Positions 1-8,594 of a stretch of 64,000 nucleotides of DNA are shown one piece after another. The translations under genes and the position numbers were made by a program. Under the pieces are notes generated by a model. It searched no databases and was not told where the DNA came from. It saw only the letters and a program-made list of their open reading frames with translations. This DNA is from Amycolatopsis suaedae (GTDB lineage Bacteria; Actinomycetota; Actinomycetes; Mycobacteriales; Pseudonocardiaceae). How positions within the stretch are numbered: position 1 is the first letter of the stretch; each line of letters starts with the position of its first letter. Where the stretch lies: the NCBI RefSeq assembly GCF_004214935.1, contig NZ_SFCC01000011.1, positions 62,001 through 126,000 of the forward strand. Reading direction: 5' to 3'.

Positions 1-374
1 GGGTCGGTGGTGCGCAGCAGATCAAGACGCACATCGACTTCCACACCTACTCGGAGCTGGTGCTGTGGCCGTACGGATACACCTACAACGACACCGCACC
101 GGGGATGACCGCCGCCGAGGCGCAGCGGTTCCAGCAGGTCGGCAGGCAGATGGCGGCGACGAACAACTACACGCCGCAGCAGTCGAGCGACCTCTACATC
201 ACCGACGGTTCGGTCAACGACTGGATGTGGTTCAACCACAAGATCCTGAGCTACACGTTCGAGATGTACCCGCGTGGCTCGAACCCGGGTTTCTACCCGC
301 CCGATGAGGCGATCCCGGCGCAGACCGCGCGCAACGACCGTGCCGTCGACATCCTGATCGGCGCCGCCGGCTGA
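1..374 (+). CDS. Zinc carboxypeptidase, M14 family (3' part only)
   Basis: Only the last 123 or so codons lie in the window; the frame opens at base 3 and stops with TGA at 372-374. The visible part is the C-terminal half of an M14 catalytic domain. HIDFHTYSELVLWPYGYT carries the His expected to be the third zinc ligand, and YTFEMYPRG carries the Glu expected to act as general base. Family knowledge: secreted carboxypeptidase T-type enzymes trim residues from peptide C-termini outside the cell. The signal peptide and the first zinc site (HxxE) would lie upstream, so export cannot be checked. A GTG at 60 is not the start, because recognisable sequence continues upstream of it. The protein ends soon after the catalytic Glu, without an added C-terminal domain. 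Confidence 0.85.
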   Translation, partial: VGGAQQIKTHIDFHTYSELVLWPYGYTYNDTAPGMTAAEAQRFQQVGRQMAATNNYTPQQSSDLYITDGSVNDWMWFNHKILSYTFEMYPRGSNPGFYPPDEAIPAQTARNDRAVDILIGAAG

Positions 375-385
375 CACCATCCGTA

Positions 386-426
386 AAGGGGGCCCACACG
401 GCACGAGACGCCGTGAGGGCCCCCTT
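386..426. terminator. 17-bp hairpin between carboxypeptidase and carbonic anhydrase genes
   Basis: Arms 386-402 and 410-426 pair over 17 bp with one mismatch around a 7-base loop (acgagac). No U-tract follows, as is usual in high-GC actinomycetes. The right arm (410-432, minus strand) is a copy of the GTGAAGG palindromic repeat found again at 16447-16469. Confidence 0.7.
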
Positions 427-447
427 CACGGCGTCTAGGGTGACCCC

Positions 448-975
448 ATGCCGATGTTCTCCTTCGAGGGTGCCCGTCCGCAGGTGCACCCGGACGCCTG
501 GATCGCCCCCACCGCGACGCTGATCGGCGACGTGACCGTCGAGGCGGGCGCGTCCGTCTGGTACGGCGCCGTGCTGCGGGCCGACTTCGGCCGCATCATC
601 GTGCGCGAGGGCGCGAACATCCAGGACAACGCCGTCCTGCACGTCAACGCCGGCCGGGTGTGCGAGGTCGGCCGCAACGTCACCGTCGGCCACATGTGCC
701 TGGTGCACGACTGCACGGTCGAGGAGCAGGCCCTGATCGGCAACGGCTCGACCATCCTCGACGAGGCGGTGATCGGCACCCGGTCGCTGGTGGCCGCCGG
801 GTCGACGGTAACGCCCAAGACCGAGGTGCCGCCGGAGGTCGTCGCGATGGGCAGCCCGGCGAAGAAGTTCGTCCCGCTGTCGGACACCGCCCGGCTCTGG
901 GTCGAGCACAACGCGGCCGTCTACCAGGAGCTGGCCCGGCGGCACGCCGCGGGCATTGAGCCGATCGAGGATTGA
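448..975 (+). CDS. Gamma-carbonic anhydrase family hexapeptide-repeat protein
   Basis: 175 residues with the left-handed beta-helix hexapeptide pattern through most of its length (for example IGDVTVEAGASVWYGAVLRA). The three His expected to bind metal are visible: His65 in NAVLHVN, and His82 and His87 in GHMCLVHDC. Family knowledge: gamma-class carbonic anhydrases and PaaY/YrdA-like proteins form trimers with metal at subunit interfaces; many members have weak or no measured CO2 hydration activity, so the true substrate is open. The ATG at 448 gives the normal family start (MPMFSFEGARP). It is followed after 65 bases by the L11-like gene on the same strand. The C-terminal helix after residue 140 is typical of the family. 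Class is certain, function less so. Confidence 0.85.
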   Translation: MPMFSFEGARPQVHPDAWIAPTATLIGDVTVEAGASVWYGAVLRADFGRIIVREGANIQDNAVLHVNAGRVCEVGRNVTVGHMCLVHDCTVEEQALIGNGSTILDEAVIGTRSLVAAGSTVTPKTEVPPEVVAMGSPAKKFVPLSDTARLWVEHNAAVYQELARRHAAGIEPIED

Positions 976-1040
976 CCTTCCAGTAACTGGAGACCATAGC
1001 GTCCCTGCTCGTTCCAAGGAGATCGAGCAAGGGGGACGCC

Positions 1041-1469
1041 ATGCCACCCAAGGTCAAGAAACTCACGTTCCAGGTGACGCTGGAGCTGCCCGCCGGCGAG
1101 GCGCCGGTGGTCGACCTCGGCAAGATGCTGGGGCAGACCGGGGTGAACCTGGTCGAGGTCAAGAAGGCCTACGACGCCGCCACCGCCGCGCAACGCGGCG
1201 ACATCGTGCCCGTGGTCGTGTCGGTGTTCGAGGACCGGTCGTTCGACCTGCGGCTGAAGACGCCGCCGACGGCGTTCCTGATCCGCAAGGCACTGGGCGG
1301 CAAGGGCTCCGGCAGGCCGGGGCACGAGAGCGCGGGCACGATCACCGAGGAGCAGCTGCGCGCGATCGCCGAGCGCAAGCTGCCCGACCTCAACACCGGC
1401 GACGTCGAGGCGGCCATGCGCACGATCGCCGGGACCGCGCGCTCGATGGGGGTGCGGGTCGAGGGCTGA
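1041..1469 (+). CDS. Ribosomal protein L11 paralogue, divergent
   Basis: 142 residues matching L11 over its full length: beta-rich N-terminal domain (KKLTFQVTLELPAGEAPVVD), then a C-terminal RNA-binding domain with GTITEEQLRAIAERKLPDLN where L11 normally binds the GTPase-associated centre of 23S rRNA. It is not the housekeeping copy: the Pro-rich PAPPVGPALG-type segment of L11 is replaced by GEAPVVDLGKMLGQTGVN, and no rplA, nusG or secE lies beside it. The next gene starts inside its stop codon (TGATG), so both are probably translated together. A role as an alternative or stress L11, or an immunity-like ribosome variant, is inference only. RBS-like aagggggacg precedes the ATG at 1041. Confidence 0.8.
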   Translation: MPPKVKKLTFQVTLELPAGEAPVVDLGKMLGQTGVNLVEVKKAYDAATAAQRGDIVPVVVSVFEDRSFDLRLKTPPTAFLIRKALGGKGSGRPGHESAGTITEEQLRAIAERKLPDLNTGDVEAAMRTIAGTARSMGVRVEG

Positions 1470-1855
1470 TGGCGCGCAAGTACGCGGTCAGCCCGCCGTT
1501 CCGCGCGCTCGACCCCGCGCTGGCGACGGCCGAGCGCCTGCTCGCGGACGGCCACCCGGGGCTGACCTGGGTGGCCGTCCCGCTGCCCGACGGTGCCGCG
1601 GCGACGGCCCGGCTCAACGTGATCCTCGCGGCGGCCGGGGCCCGGCCCCGGCTGGTCGCCACACCGACGGGCTGGCGGGTCGAGCACGTCGGCAACCGGC
1701 CCGAGGTCGGTGACCTGGTCGTCGCGGCGTGTGCGCTGGCCGAGCTGGTCGCGGTCGGCGGCTGGCAGCGGGTCAAGCACTGCGAGACCTGCGGGCAGGT
1801 GTTCTGTGACCGGACCAACGCCTGTACGCGTCGATGGTGTGCCCGGCATCGCTAG
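1469..1855 (+). CDS. Small protein with C-terminal CGNR-like zinc finger
   Basis: 128 residues; the ATG at 1469 overlaps the TGA of the L11-like gene by one base, giving a two-gene operon. Residues 1-100 are Ala/Leu/Val-rich without a recognised fold. The end, RVKHCETCGQVFCDRTNACT followed by RRWCARHR, has Cys at 105, 108, 113, 119 and 124. It resembles the first half of the CGNR zinc finger (CxxC...DxS/TxNxxRRWC) but ends where that family continues into its CGN(R) motif. Family knowledge: CGNR proteins are putative nucleic-acid-binding regulators. The shortened finger and the tie to an L11 paralogue suggest an RNA- or ribosome-linked role; this is inference. Confidence 0.7.
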   Translation: MARKYAVSPPFRALDPALATAERLLADGHPGLTWVAVPLPDGAAATARLNVILAAAGARPRLVATPTGWRVEHVGNRPEVGDLVVAACALAELVAVGGWQRVKHCETCGQVFCDRTNACTRRWCARHR

Positions 1856-1866
1856 GCTGTGGGGCC

Positions 1867-3135
<1,269 letters not shown>

Positions 3136-3140
3136 CAGCA

Positions 3141-3175
3141 CGTGAAGGCCACCTTCGCCGAAGGTGGCCTTCACG
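3141..3175. terminator. Perfect 15-bp bidirectional terminator hairpin
   Basis: Arms 3141-3155 (cgtgaaggccacctt) and 3161-3175 pair perfectly around the loop cgccg. It lies between the converging glyA and ppa genes, so it can end both transcripts. It is a member of the GTGAAGG palindrome family seen across the window. Confidence 0.85.
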
Positions 3176-3185
3176 CGGCTGAAGG

Positions 3186-3719
3186 TTAGTGCGCCTCGCC
3201 GCCCTCGGCCTCGAGCTTGGCCAGGCGGTCCTTCTCCCGCTCGAACGAGCGCTCGATCTCGTTCTCCGCCTCGGTACGGCCTGCCCACGTCGAGCCCTCG
3301 ACGCTCTTGGCGGGCTCCAGGTCCTTGTACACCTCGAAGAAGTGCTGGATCTCCAGCTTGTGGAACTCGTTGAGGTGGTGGATGTCGCGCAGGTGCTCCA
3401 GGCGCGGGTCGTTCGACGGGACGGCGAGGACCTTGTCGTCCGGGCCCTTCTCGTCGGTCATCCGGAACATGCCGATCGCGCGGCAGCGGATCAGGCAGCC
3501 GGGGAAGGTCGGCTCCTGCACCAGCACGAGGACGTCCAGCGGGTCGCCGTCCTGGCCCAGCGTGTCGTCGATGAAGCCGTAGTCAGCCGGGTACTGCGTC
3601 GCCGTGAACAGGGTGCGATCCAGCTTGATCCGCCCCGTCTTGTGGTCGACCTCGTACTTGTTGCGCTCCCCTTTGGGGATCTCGATCGTGACGTCGAACT
3701 CCACGCCGTCCTCGCTCAC
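3186..3719 (-). CDS. ppa: Inorganic pyrophosphatase (family I)
   Basis: 177 residues, start GTG at 3719. Cytoplasmic enzyme that hydrolyses PPi to two phosphates and so drives biosynthetic reactions. The metal-binding signature DGDPLDVLV (Asp57, Asp59, Asp62) is present, as are the conserved EIPKGERNKYE and YPADYGFI segments that contact substrate and metal. Length fits the bacterial hexameric type. It is convergent with glyA and divergent from dacB, with about 120 bases between the ppa and dacB starts. The ppa-dacB-DUF2342-tilS-hpt order is conserved in actinomycetes. The C-terminal end is rich in charged residues, and a second in-frame GTG lies five codons inside; the first gives the better N-terminus. 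Confidence 0.96.
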   Translation of the reverse strand: MSEDGVEFDVTIEIPKGERNKYEVDHKTGRIKLDRTLFTATQYPADYGFIDDTLGQDGDPLDVLVLVQEPTFPGCLIRCRAIGMFRMTDEKGPDDKVLAVPSNDPRLEHLRDIHHLNEFHKLEIQHFFEVYKDLEPAKSVEGSTWAGRTEAENEIERSFEREKDRLAKLEAEGGEAH

Positions 3720-3838
3720 CTGTTCTTTGACTTGACATCACTAGTGTGGACCACGCGCCCGGGGGGAGGCGCAATGGACGGGTCCAGGTGTGAGATGTGC
3801 CCCGTCGCAGCCCGTGATCGCAGTCCAAGGAGGGGTGC

Positions 3839-5437
3839 ATGGCGCCGCCGAACGACCCGCAGTGGCCTGCTGACGACCACGATGGCACCGATCGCACCTA
3901 CGAGATGCCCATCCAGCAGCCGCAGCAGCTGCCCGTGCTGCCCGCCGTGGTGCACGCCCAGCCGATGCGCATCGAGCCGTCCGGCGAGCAGCACCCGGCG
4001 ACGGCCGTCACACCCGGTGGCGAGCAGCCGCCACCCCCGCAGCCACCCCGCAAGCGCAGGCGCGGACTGCTGATCGGGGCGCTCGTGCTGGTCGTCCTGC
4101 TGCTCGGCGGCACGGCGTACGCGGCGACGCTGCCCGCGGTGTCCAACCGCCTCGGCCTGCCCTGGGCCCCCAACGCGCCCAAGGGCGACCCGCCCGGACC
4201 GGTGCCGGTCAGCCGGGTGCTCGCGCCGCCGGGGCCGTCCGCGCCCAGCCCCACCGCCGACGGCGTGCGCTCGGCACTGGCCGGGGTCGCCGGCAGCAGC
4301 GCGCTGGGCACCCTCACCGGCGCGGTCATCGACCCGGCCACCGGGAAGGTGCTCTGGGAGCGCGACGGCGGCAAGCCGCTGACCCCGGCGTCCACCACCA
4401 AGGTCCTCACCGCGGCCGCCGCGCTGCTGGCGCTCGACCACACCAGCCAGCTGTCCACGAAGGTCGTCCAGGGCAGCGAGCCCGGCACGGTCGTGCTGGT
4501 CGCGGGCGGTGACGTCACGCTGACCTCGCTGCCCGACGGCAAGGAGTCGCTCTACCCGGGCGCCGCGCACCTGTCCGAGCTGGTCGCGCAGGTCAAGGCG
4601 GCAGGCGTCGACGTCGAGCGGGTACAGCTGGACACCAGCCTGTTCACCGGCGCCAAGACCGCACCCGGCTGGGCGCCCGAGGACGCGCCGTCGACGTACA
4701 TGGCGCCCGTCGAGCCGGTGATGCTCGACGGCGGCCGCGGCAACCCGGCCGAGTTCAAGTCCCAGCGCCTGGCCAACCCCGCCGCCACGATGCTCGGCAA
4801 GCTCGCCGACGCCCTCGGCGCCAGAGCCGCCGGTCAGGGCAAGGCGCCGGAGGGGGCGAAGGTGCTCGGCGAGGTGAAGTCGGCACCGCTGACCGAGCTG
4901 GTCGACATCCTGCTGACACAGTCCGACAACCTGATCGCCGATGTTGTCGGCAGGCTGGTGGCGATCAAGGCCGGTGCCGAACCGTCGTTCGCCGGCGGCG
5001 CGAAGGCGACGCTGGAAGTGTTGCGGCAGAACCAGTTCGACGTCGGTGACGTGGAACTGTCCGACGGCAGCGGACTGTCCACTTTGAACAAGGTGCCGGC
5101 CAGGACGCTGGCGCAGGTGCTGTCGGTCGCGGCGGCACCCGACGGCAAGGACCCGCGCACGGCCAAGCTCCGCCCACTGCTCGGCGGCCTGCCGGTCGCG
5201 GCGGGCAGCGGCACACTGGCCGACCGGTACACCAGCGGCGCCTCCGCCGACGGCAAGGGCTGGGTGCGGGCCAAGACCGGCACGCTGTCCGGCGTCAACA
5301 CGCTGGCCGGTGTCGTGCTGGACAAGGACGGCCACGTGCTGGTGTTCGCGCTGATGTCGGCAGGTTCGGAACTGAAGGCGGGCCAGGGCGCACTCGACGC
5401 CGTCGCGGCCAAGCTCAGGGGCTGTGGTTGCAGGTAG
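3839..5437 (+). CDS. dacB: D-alanyl-D-alanine carboxypeptidase/endopeptidase (PBP4 type, S13)
   Basis: 532 residues; ATG 3839 has a strong ribosome site (aaggagggg). Residues 1-75 are a cytoplasmic Pro/Gln-rich tail, 76-97 form one membrane helix after RKRRR, and the rest is extracytoplasmic. The three penicillin-binding motifs are visible: SxxK as ASTTK (Ser185, Lys188), SxN as QSDN, and KTG in RAKTGTLSGVN. Family knowledge: S13 enzymes remove the terminal D-Ala or cut cross-links in peptidoglycan. A membrane anchor rather than a cleaved signal fits actinobacterial homologues. It ends 10 bases before the DUF2342 gene and probably starts the dacB-DUF2342-tilS-hpt operon. Confidence 0.93.
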   Translation: MAPPNDPQWPADDHDGTDRTYEMPIQQPQQLPVLPAVVHAQPMRIEPSGEQHPATAVTPGGEQPPPPQPPRKRRRGLLIGALVLVVLLLGGTAYAATLPAVSNRLGLPWAPNAPKGDPPGPVPVSRVLAPPGPSAPSPTADGVRSALAGVAGSSALGTLTGAVIDPATGKVLWERDGGKPLTPASTTKVLTAAAALLALDHTSQLSTKVVQGSEPGTVVLVAGGDVTLTSLPDGKESLYPGAAHLSELVAQVKAAGVDVERVQLDTSLFTGAKTAPGWAPEDAPSTYMAPVEPVMLDGGRGNPAEFKSQRLANPAATMLGKLADALGARAAGQGKAPEGAKVLGEVKSAPLTELVDILLTQSDNLIADVVGRLVAIKAGAEPSFAGGAKATLEVLRQNQFDVGDVELSDGSGLSTLNKVPARTLAQVLSVAAAPDGKDPRTAKLRPLLGGLPVAAGSGTLADRYTSGASADGKGWVRAKTGTLSGVNTLAGVVLDKDGHVLVFALMSAGSELKAGQGALDAVAAKLRGCGCR

Positions 5438-5447
5438 CGTCAGGGGT

Positions 5448-6488
5448 ATGAACGCCGAGCTAGCCGAGAACCGCAAGGGGCTCATCGACTGGTCGCTGGC
5501 GGCCTCGACCGGGGCGTTTCTGGTGCGCAACGGGCCGTCGGTGCCGCGGCAGGAAGCCGAGGAGACGGTCACCGAGCTGCGTGAGCTGACCGTCGACGCC
5601 GAGCGGCACGTCCGCGAGCTGACCGGCCTCGGCACGGGATTGCCGCTGCTGCCCGGCGAGGTCGTCGACCGCCCGGGCTGGGTCCGCGCCGCCGCCGAGG
5701 GCCTGGAGGCGCTGACCGGCCAGGCCCTGCCGCGCGAGACCGGCGGGCCGTTCCAGCCGCTGCTGGCCACCGGCGCCGGCGTCCAGACCGGCCTGGTCCT
5801 CGCCGTGCTGGGCGGCCGGGTGCTCGGGCAGTACGACCCGTTCGGCGGAGACGGCGGACGGCTGCTGCTGGTGGCGCCGAACGTCGCCGCCGCACAGCAG
5901 GCCATGAACGTGCCGGGCACCGACTTCCGCATGTGGGTCTGCCTGCACGAATGCACCCACCGGCTGCAGTTCACCGCCGTCGGCTGGCTGCGCGACTACT
6001 TCGCCGACGAGGTCGGCAGGCTGATCGGCGGGATGGCCGAGGCCGACGGTCTTTCCGAGCTGCTGGGCAGGCTGCCGGAGACGATCAAGCAGGCCCGGCG
6101 CGGGACGCTCGGGCTCGCCGAGCTGATCCAGTCGCCCGCGCAGCGGGCCGTGTTCGACCGCCTGCTCGCGCTCTCCACCCTGCTGGAGGGGCACGCCGAC
6201 TACGTGATGGACGCCGTCGGGCCTGCCGTCGTCCCGTCCGTGACGACGATCCGCAGCAGGTTCACCGAACGCCGCAAGGCAGGCGGGATGATCGACCGGG
6301 TGCTGCGCAGCCTGCTCGGCATCGACGCCAAGCTCCGCCAGTACGCCGAGGGCGCCGCGTTCACCAGGGCGGTCGTCGACCAGGTCGGCATGGACGGCTT
6401 CAACGCCGTGTGGACCTCGCCCAACACGCTGCCGACCAGGAACGAGATCGCCGACCCGCAGGCGTGGCTACGCCGCGTGCACCGGTGA
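5448..6488 (+). CDS. DUF2342 zinc-dependent metalloprotease-like protein
   Basis: 346 residues from ATG 5448; an upstream in-frame GTG would start inside dacB. The domain fills the whole protein and carries HECTH (His167-Glu168-Cys-Thr-His171), an HExxH zinc motif, followed by GHADYVMD further on. Family knowledge: DUF2342 proteins are common in actinobacteria and are sometimes labelled F420-biosynthesis-associated, but no reaction is established. The gene lies between dacB and tilS, as its homologue does in mycobacteria, and its TGA overlaps the tilS GTG (GTGA), so the two are translationally coupled. No signal peptide is visible, so it probably works in the cytoplasm. Protease activity is inferred only from HExxH. 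Confidence 0.88.
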   Translation: MNAELAENRKGLIDWSLAASTGAFLVRNGPSVPRQEAEETVTELRELTVDAERHVRELTGLGTGLPLLPGEVVDRPGWVRAAAEGLEALTGQALPRETGGPFQPLLATGAGVQTGLVLAVLGGRVLGQYDPFGGDGGRLLLVAPNVAAAQQAMNVPGTDFRMWVCLHECTHRLQFTAVGWLRDYFADEVGRLIGGMAEADGLSELLGRLPETIKQARRGTLGLAELIQSPAQRAVFDRLLALSTLLEGHADYVMDAVGPAVVPSVTTIRSRFTERRKAGGMIDRVLRSLLGIDAKLRQYAEGAAFTRAVVDQVGMDGFNAVWTSPNTLPTRNEIADPQAWLRRVHR

Positions 6489-7474
6489 GCGGTCCCGCTC
6501 CGGCCGTCGCCCTGGTCCGCCATGCGGTCCGGGAGTTCTTCGGGGCGCCGGGGCGGACGGCCCTGCTCAGCGGCGGGCAGCTCTGCGTCGCTGTGTCCGG
6601 CGGCGCCGATTCGCTCGCGCTGGCCGAGGCAGCCGCCCACGTCGGGCACCGGCTGGGCGTGCGGGTGCGCGCACTCGTCGTCGACCACCGGCTGCAGGAC
6701 ACCTCGGCCGAGGTCGCCGCGGCCGCCGCCGCGGCCGCCCGGAAACTCGGGGTGGACGACGCCACGGTGCTGCCGGTGACCGTCGACGGCCCCGGCGGGC
6801 CGGAGGCGGCCGCGCGCCGGGCCCGCTACGCGGCGTTGCGCGAAGCCGCGGGCCAGGCGCCGGTGCTGCTCGGGCACACCCGCGACGACCAGGCCGAGAC
6901 GGTCCTGCTGGGGCTGGGCCGCGGCTCCGGGCCGAGGTCGGTGTCCGGGATGCGCCCGCTGGACCCGCCGTGGGTACGACCGCTGCTGGACGTGCCGCGG
7001 TCGATCACCCGCGAGGCCTGCGAGGCGCTGGGCGTGCGCCCGTGGGCGGACCCGCACAACGAGGACCCCCGGTTCACCAGGGTCCGGCTGCGGTCGGAGG
7101 TGCTGCCGCTGCTGGAGGACGTGCTGTCCGGCGGGGTCGCGGCGGCGCTGGCCCGTACGGCCGCGCAGCTGCGGGAGGACAGCGAGGCACTGGACCAGCT
7201 CGCCGACGAGCTGCTGCTGCCCGCCCGCAACGGCCCCACGCTGGACATCGAGCCGCTGCTGGGCGCCCCGGCCGCGCTGCGCAGGCGGGCACTGCGGCGA
7301 TGGCTGCTGGACCTCGGCGCACGCGACCTCACCGACGCCCACCTGCGGGCGGTCGACGCGTTGATCTCCGCTTGGCGGGGCCAGGGGCCGGTCTGGCTAC
7401 CCGGTCGGTTGGAGGCCAAACGGGCACATGGCAGGCTTGCCGTCGGCCCGCCTGGACCGAGTAAAGGGGAGTGA
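6485..7474 (+). CDS. tilS: tRNA(Ile)-lysidine synthase
   Basis: 329 residues starting at GTG 6485, which overlaps the preceding stop as GTGA. The N-terminal PP-loop ATPase motif SGGADS (residues 38-43) is intact. TilS uses ATP and lysine to convert cytidine 34 of the CAU-anticodon tRNA-Ile into lysidine, changing decoding to AUA; it is essential in most bacteria. GHTRDDQAETVLLGL and the C-terminal helical region match the short actinobacterial form, which lacks the second C-terminal substrate-binding domain of E. coli TilS. Downstream, its TGA overlaps the possible GTG of hpt. The tilS-hpt-ftsH neighbourhood is widely conserved in Gram-positive bacteria. Confidence 0.94.
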   Translation: MSGPAPAVALVRHAVREFFGAPGRTALLSGGQLCVAVSGGADSLALAEAAAHVGHRLGVRVRALVVDHRLQDTSAEVAAAAAAAARKLGVDDATVLPVTVDGPGGPEAAARRARYAALREAAGQAPVLLGHTRDDQAETVLLGLGRGSGPRSVSGMRPLDPPWVRPLLDVPRSITREACEALGVRPWADPHNEDPRFTRVRLRSEVLPLLEDVLSGGVAAALARTAAQLREDSEALDQLADELLLPARNGPTLDIEPLLGAPAALRRRALRRWLLDLGARDLTDAHLRAVDALISAWRGQGPVWLPGRLEAKRAHGRLAVGPPGPSKGE

Positions 7475-7476
7475 CC

Positions 7477-8025
7477 GTGTACGAGGGCGACATCGCCTCC
7501 GTGCTCGTAACCGAGCAGCAGATCAACGACAAGATCGCCGAGCTTGCCGCACAGGTGGCGGCCGACTACCCGCGGGAGGGCACGGACCTGCTGCTCGTCG
7601 GCGTCCTCAAGGGTGCCGTCATGTTCATGACCGACTTCGCCCGCGCGCTGCCGGTGCCGACGCAGCTGGAGTTCATGGCCGTCTCCTCCTACGGGTCGGC
7701 GACCTCGTCGTCCGGGGTGGTGCGCATCCTGAAGGACCTCGACCGCGACATCGCCGGCCGCGAGGTGCTGATCGTCGAGGACATCGTCGACTCCGGGCTG
7801 ACGCTGTCCTGGCTGCTGAAGAACCTGGCCAGCCGCAACCCGGCGTCGCTGGAGGTGTGCTCGCTGCTGCGCAAGCCGGAGGCGGTCAAGGTCGACGTCC
7901 CGGTCAAGTACGTGGGCTTCGACATCCCCAACGAGTTCGTCGTGGGCTACGGCCTGGACTATGCGGAGCGTTACCGCGACCTGCCCTACATCGGCACTCT
8001 GGACCCGAAGGTCTACACGACGTAA
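7477..8025 (+). CDS. hpt: Hypoxanthine phosphoribosyltransferase
   Basis: 182 residues from GTG 7477, chosen because aaggggag at 7464-7471 is correctly spaced for it; the GTG at 7471, overlapping the tilS stop, is the alternative and adds two residues. Cytoplasmic purine salvage enzyme joining hypoxanthine or guanine to PRPP to form IMP or GMP. The PRPP-binding signature VLIVEDIVDSGLTL is clear, with LVGVLKGAVMFMTDF and DIPNEFVVGYGLDYAERYR typical of HPRT. It probably ends the dacB-tilS operon; in many bacteria tilS and hpt products also cooperate in activating ftsH, which lies 3.7 kb downstream here. Confidence 0.95.
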   Translation: MYEGDIASVLVTEQQINDKIAELAAQVAADYPREGTDLLLVGVLKGAVMFMTDFARALPVPTQLEFMAVSSYGSATSSSGVVRILKDLDRDIAGREVLIVEDIVDSGLTLSWLLKNLASRNPASLEVCSLLRKPEAVKVDVPVKYVGFDIPNEFVVGYGLDYAERYRDLPYIGTLDPKVYTT

Positions 8026-8109
8026 CCGGCAGCATCGATACCGGCAACTTCGCCGGGCGGCGTTGCCATGACCACCAGAAATGCGGAACCCTTCTCGTCG
8101 GGAACGCGT

Positions 8110-8140
8110 CATAGGTGGCAGTCGGGTGCGTTAACCTATG
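8110..8140. promoter_or_regulatory. Inverted repeat upstream of the ESX-associated genes
   Basis: Arms cataggt (8110-8116) and acctatg (8134-8140) are perfectly complementary with 17 bases between. They lie 70 bases before the start of the first type VII gene in a 180-base gap. This could be a regulator-binding site around the promoter; no protein can be assigned. Confidence 0.35.
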
Positions 8141-8209
8141 CGAAGAGGATGGGTCGCACGCCACCGAACTGGGCGTGACGAACCTGGATGGGGACAGGAG
8201 ACAGTCGAA

Positions 8210-8578
8210 ATGGGGAACAACAGCTTGGCGGACGCCGCCGCGTTCCGTAATGCGGCAGCCACCGGCCAGGTGGGTCTCGACCCGGACGCCGCGCAGACCG
8301 TGCTGAAGAAGATCCGCACCGGTAAGGACGCCGTCGAGACGCTGCTGCGCAACGCGGGTGCTCTCGCCGAGCCGCCGAAGCTGGGCGCGAACCCGGTCGG
8401 CAACGCCATGGCGGCCAAGGTGTCCCAGCGTGCCGACGGCGGAGGCGACTCCTACGCTGCCGCGCTGCAGAACCTGTACACCCAGTACGACCAGGCGGAG
8501 CAGGGGATCATCCAGGCGATGGCCCACTACCAGAACTTCGAGCAGGACACCGCCGACTCGCTGAACCGGAACGCCTGA
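8210..8578 (+). CDS. Small type VII secretion-associated protein (PE/WXG100-like)
   Basis: 122 residues from ATG 8210 with ggacaggag as ribosome site; the longer frame from 8138 lacks support. Mostly helical: two predicted helices around residues 26-50 and 82-112. Near the end HYQNFEQD contains Tyr107-x3-Glu111, matching the YxxxD/E export signal of ESX substrates. There is no clear WxG in the turn between helices. It precedes a PPE-like gene by 16 bases, as PE proteins do in mycobacteria, and EspG chaperone genes follow, so it is probably the PE-like partner of a secreted heterodimer. The assignment rests on size, helix pattern, the export motif and context. Confidence 0.7.
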   Translation: MGNNSLADAAAFRNAAATGQVGLDPDAAQTVLKKIRTGKDAVETLLRNAGALAEPPKLGANPVGNAMAAKVSQRADGGGDSYAAALQNLYTQYDQAEQGIIQAMAHYQNFEQDTADSLNRNA

Positions 8579-8594
8579 GGGGGACAGAGCAACC

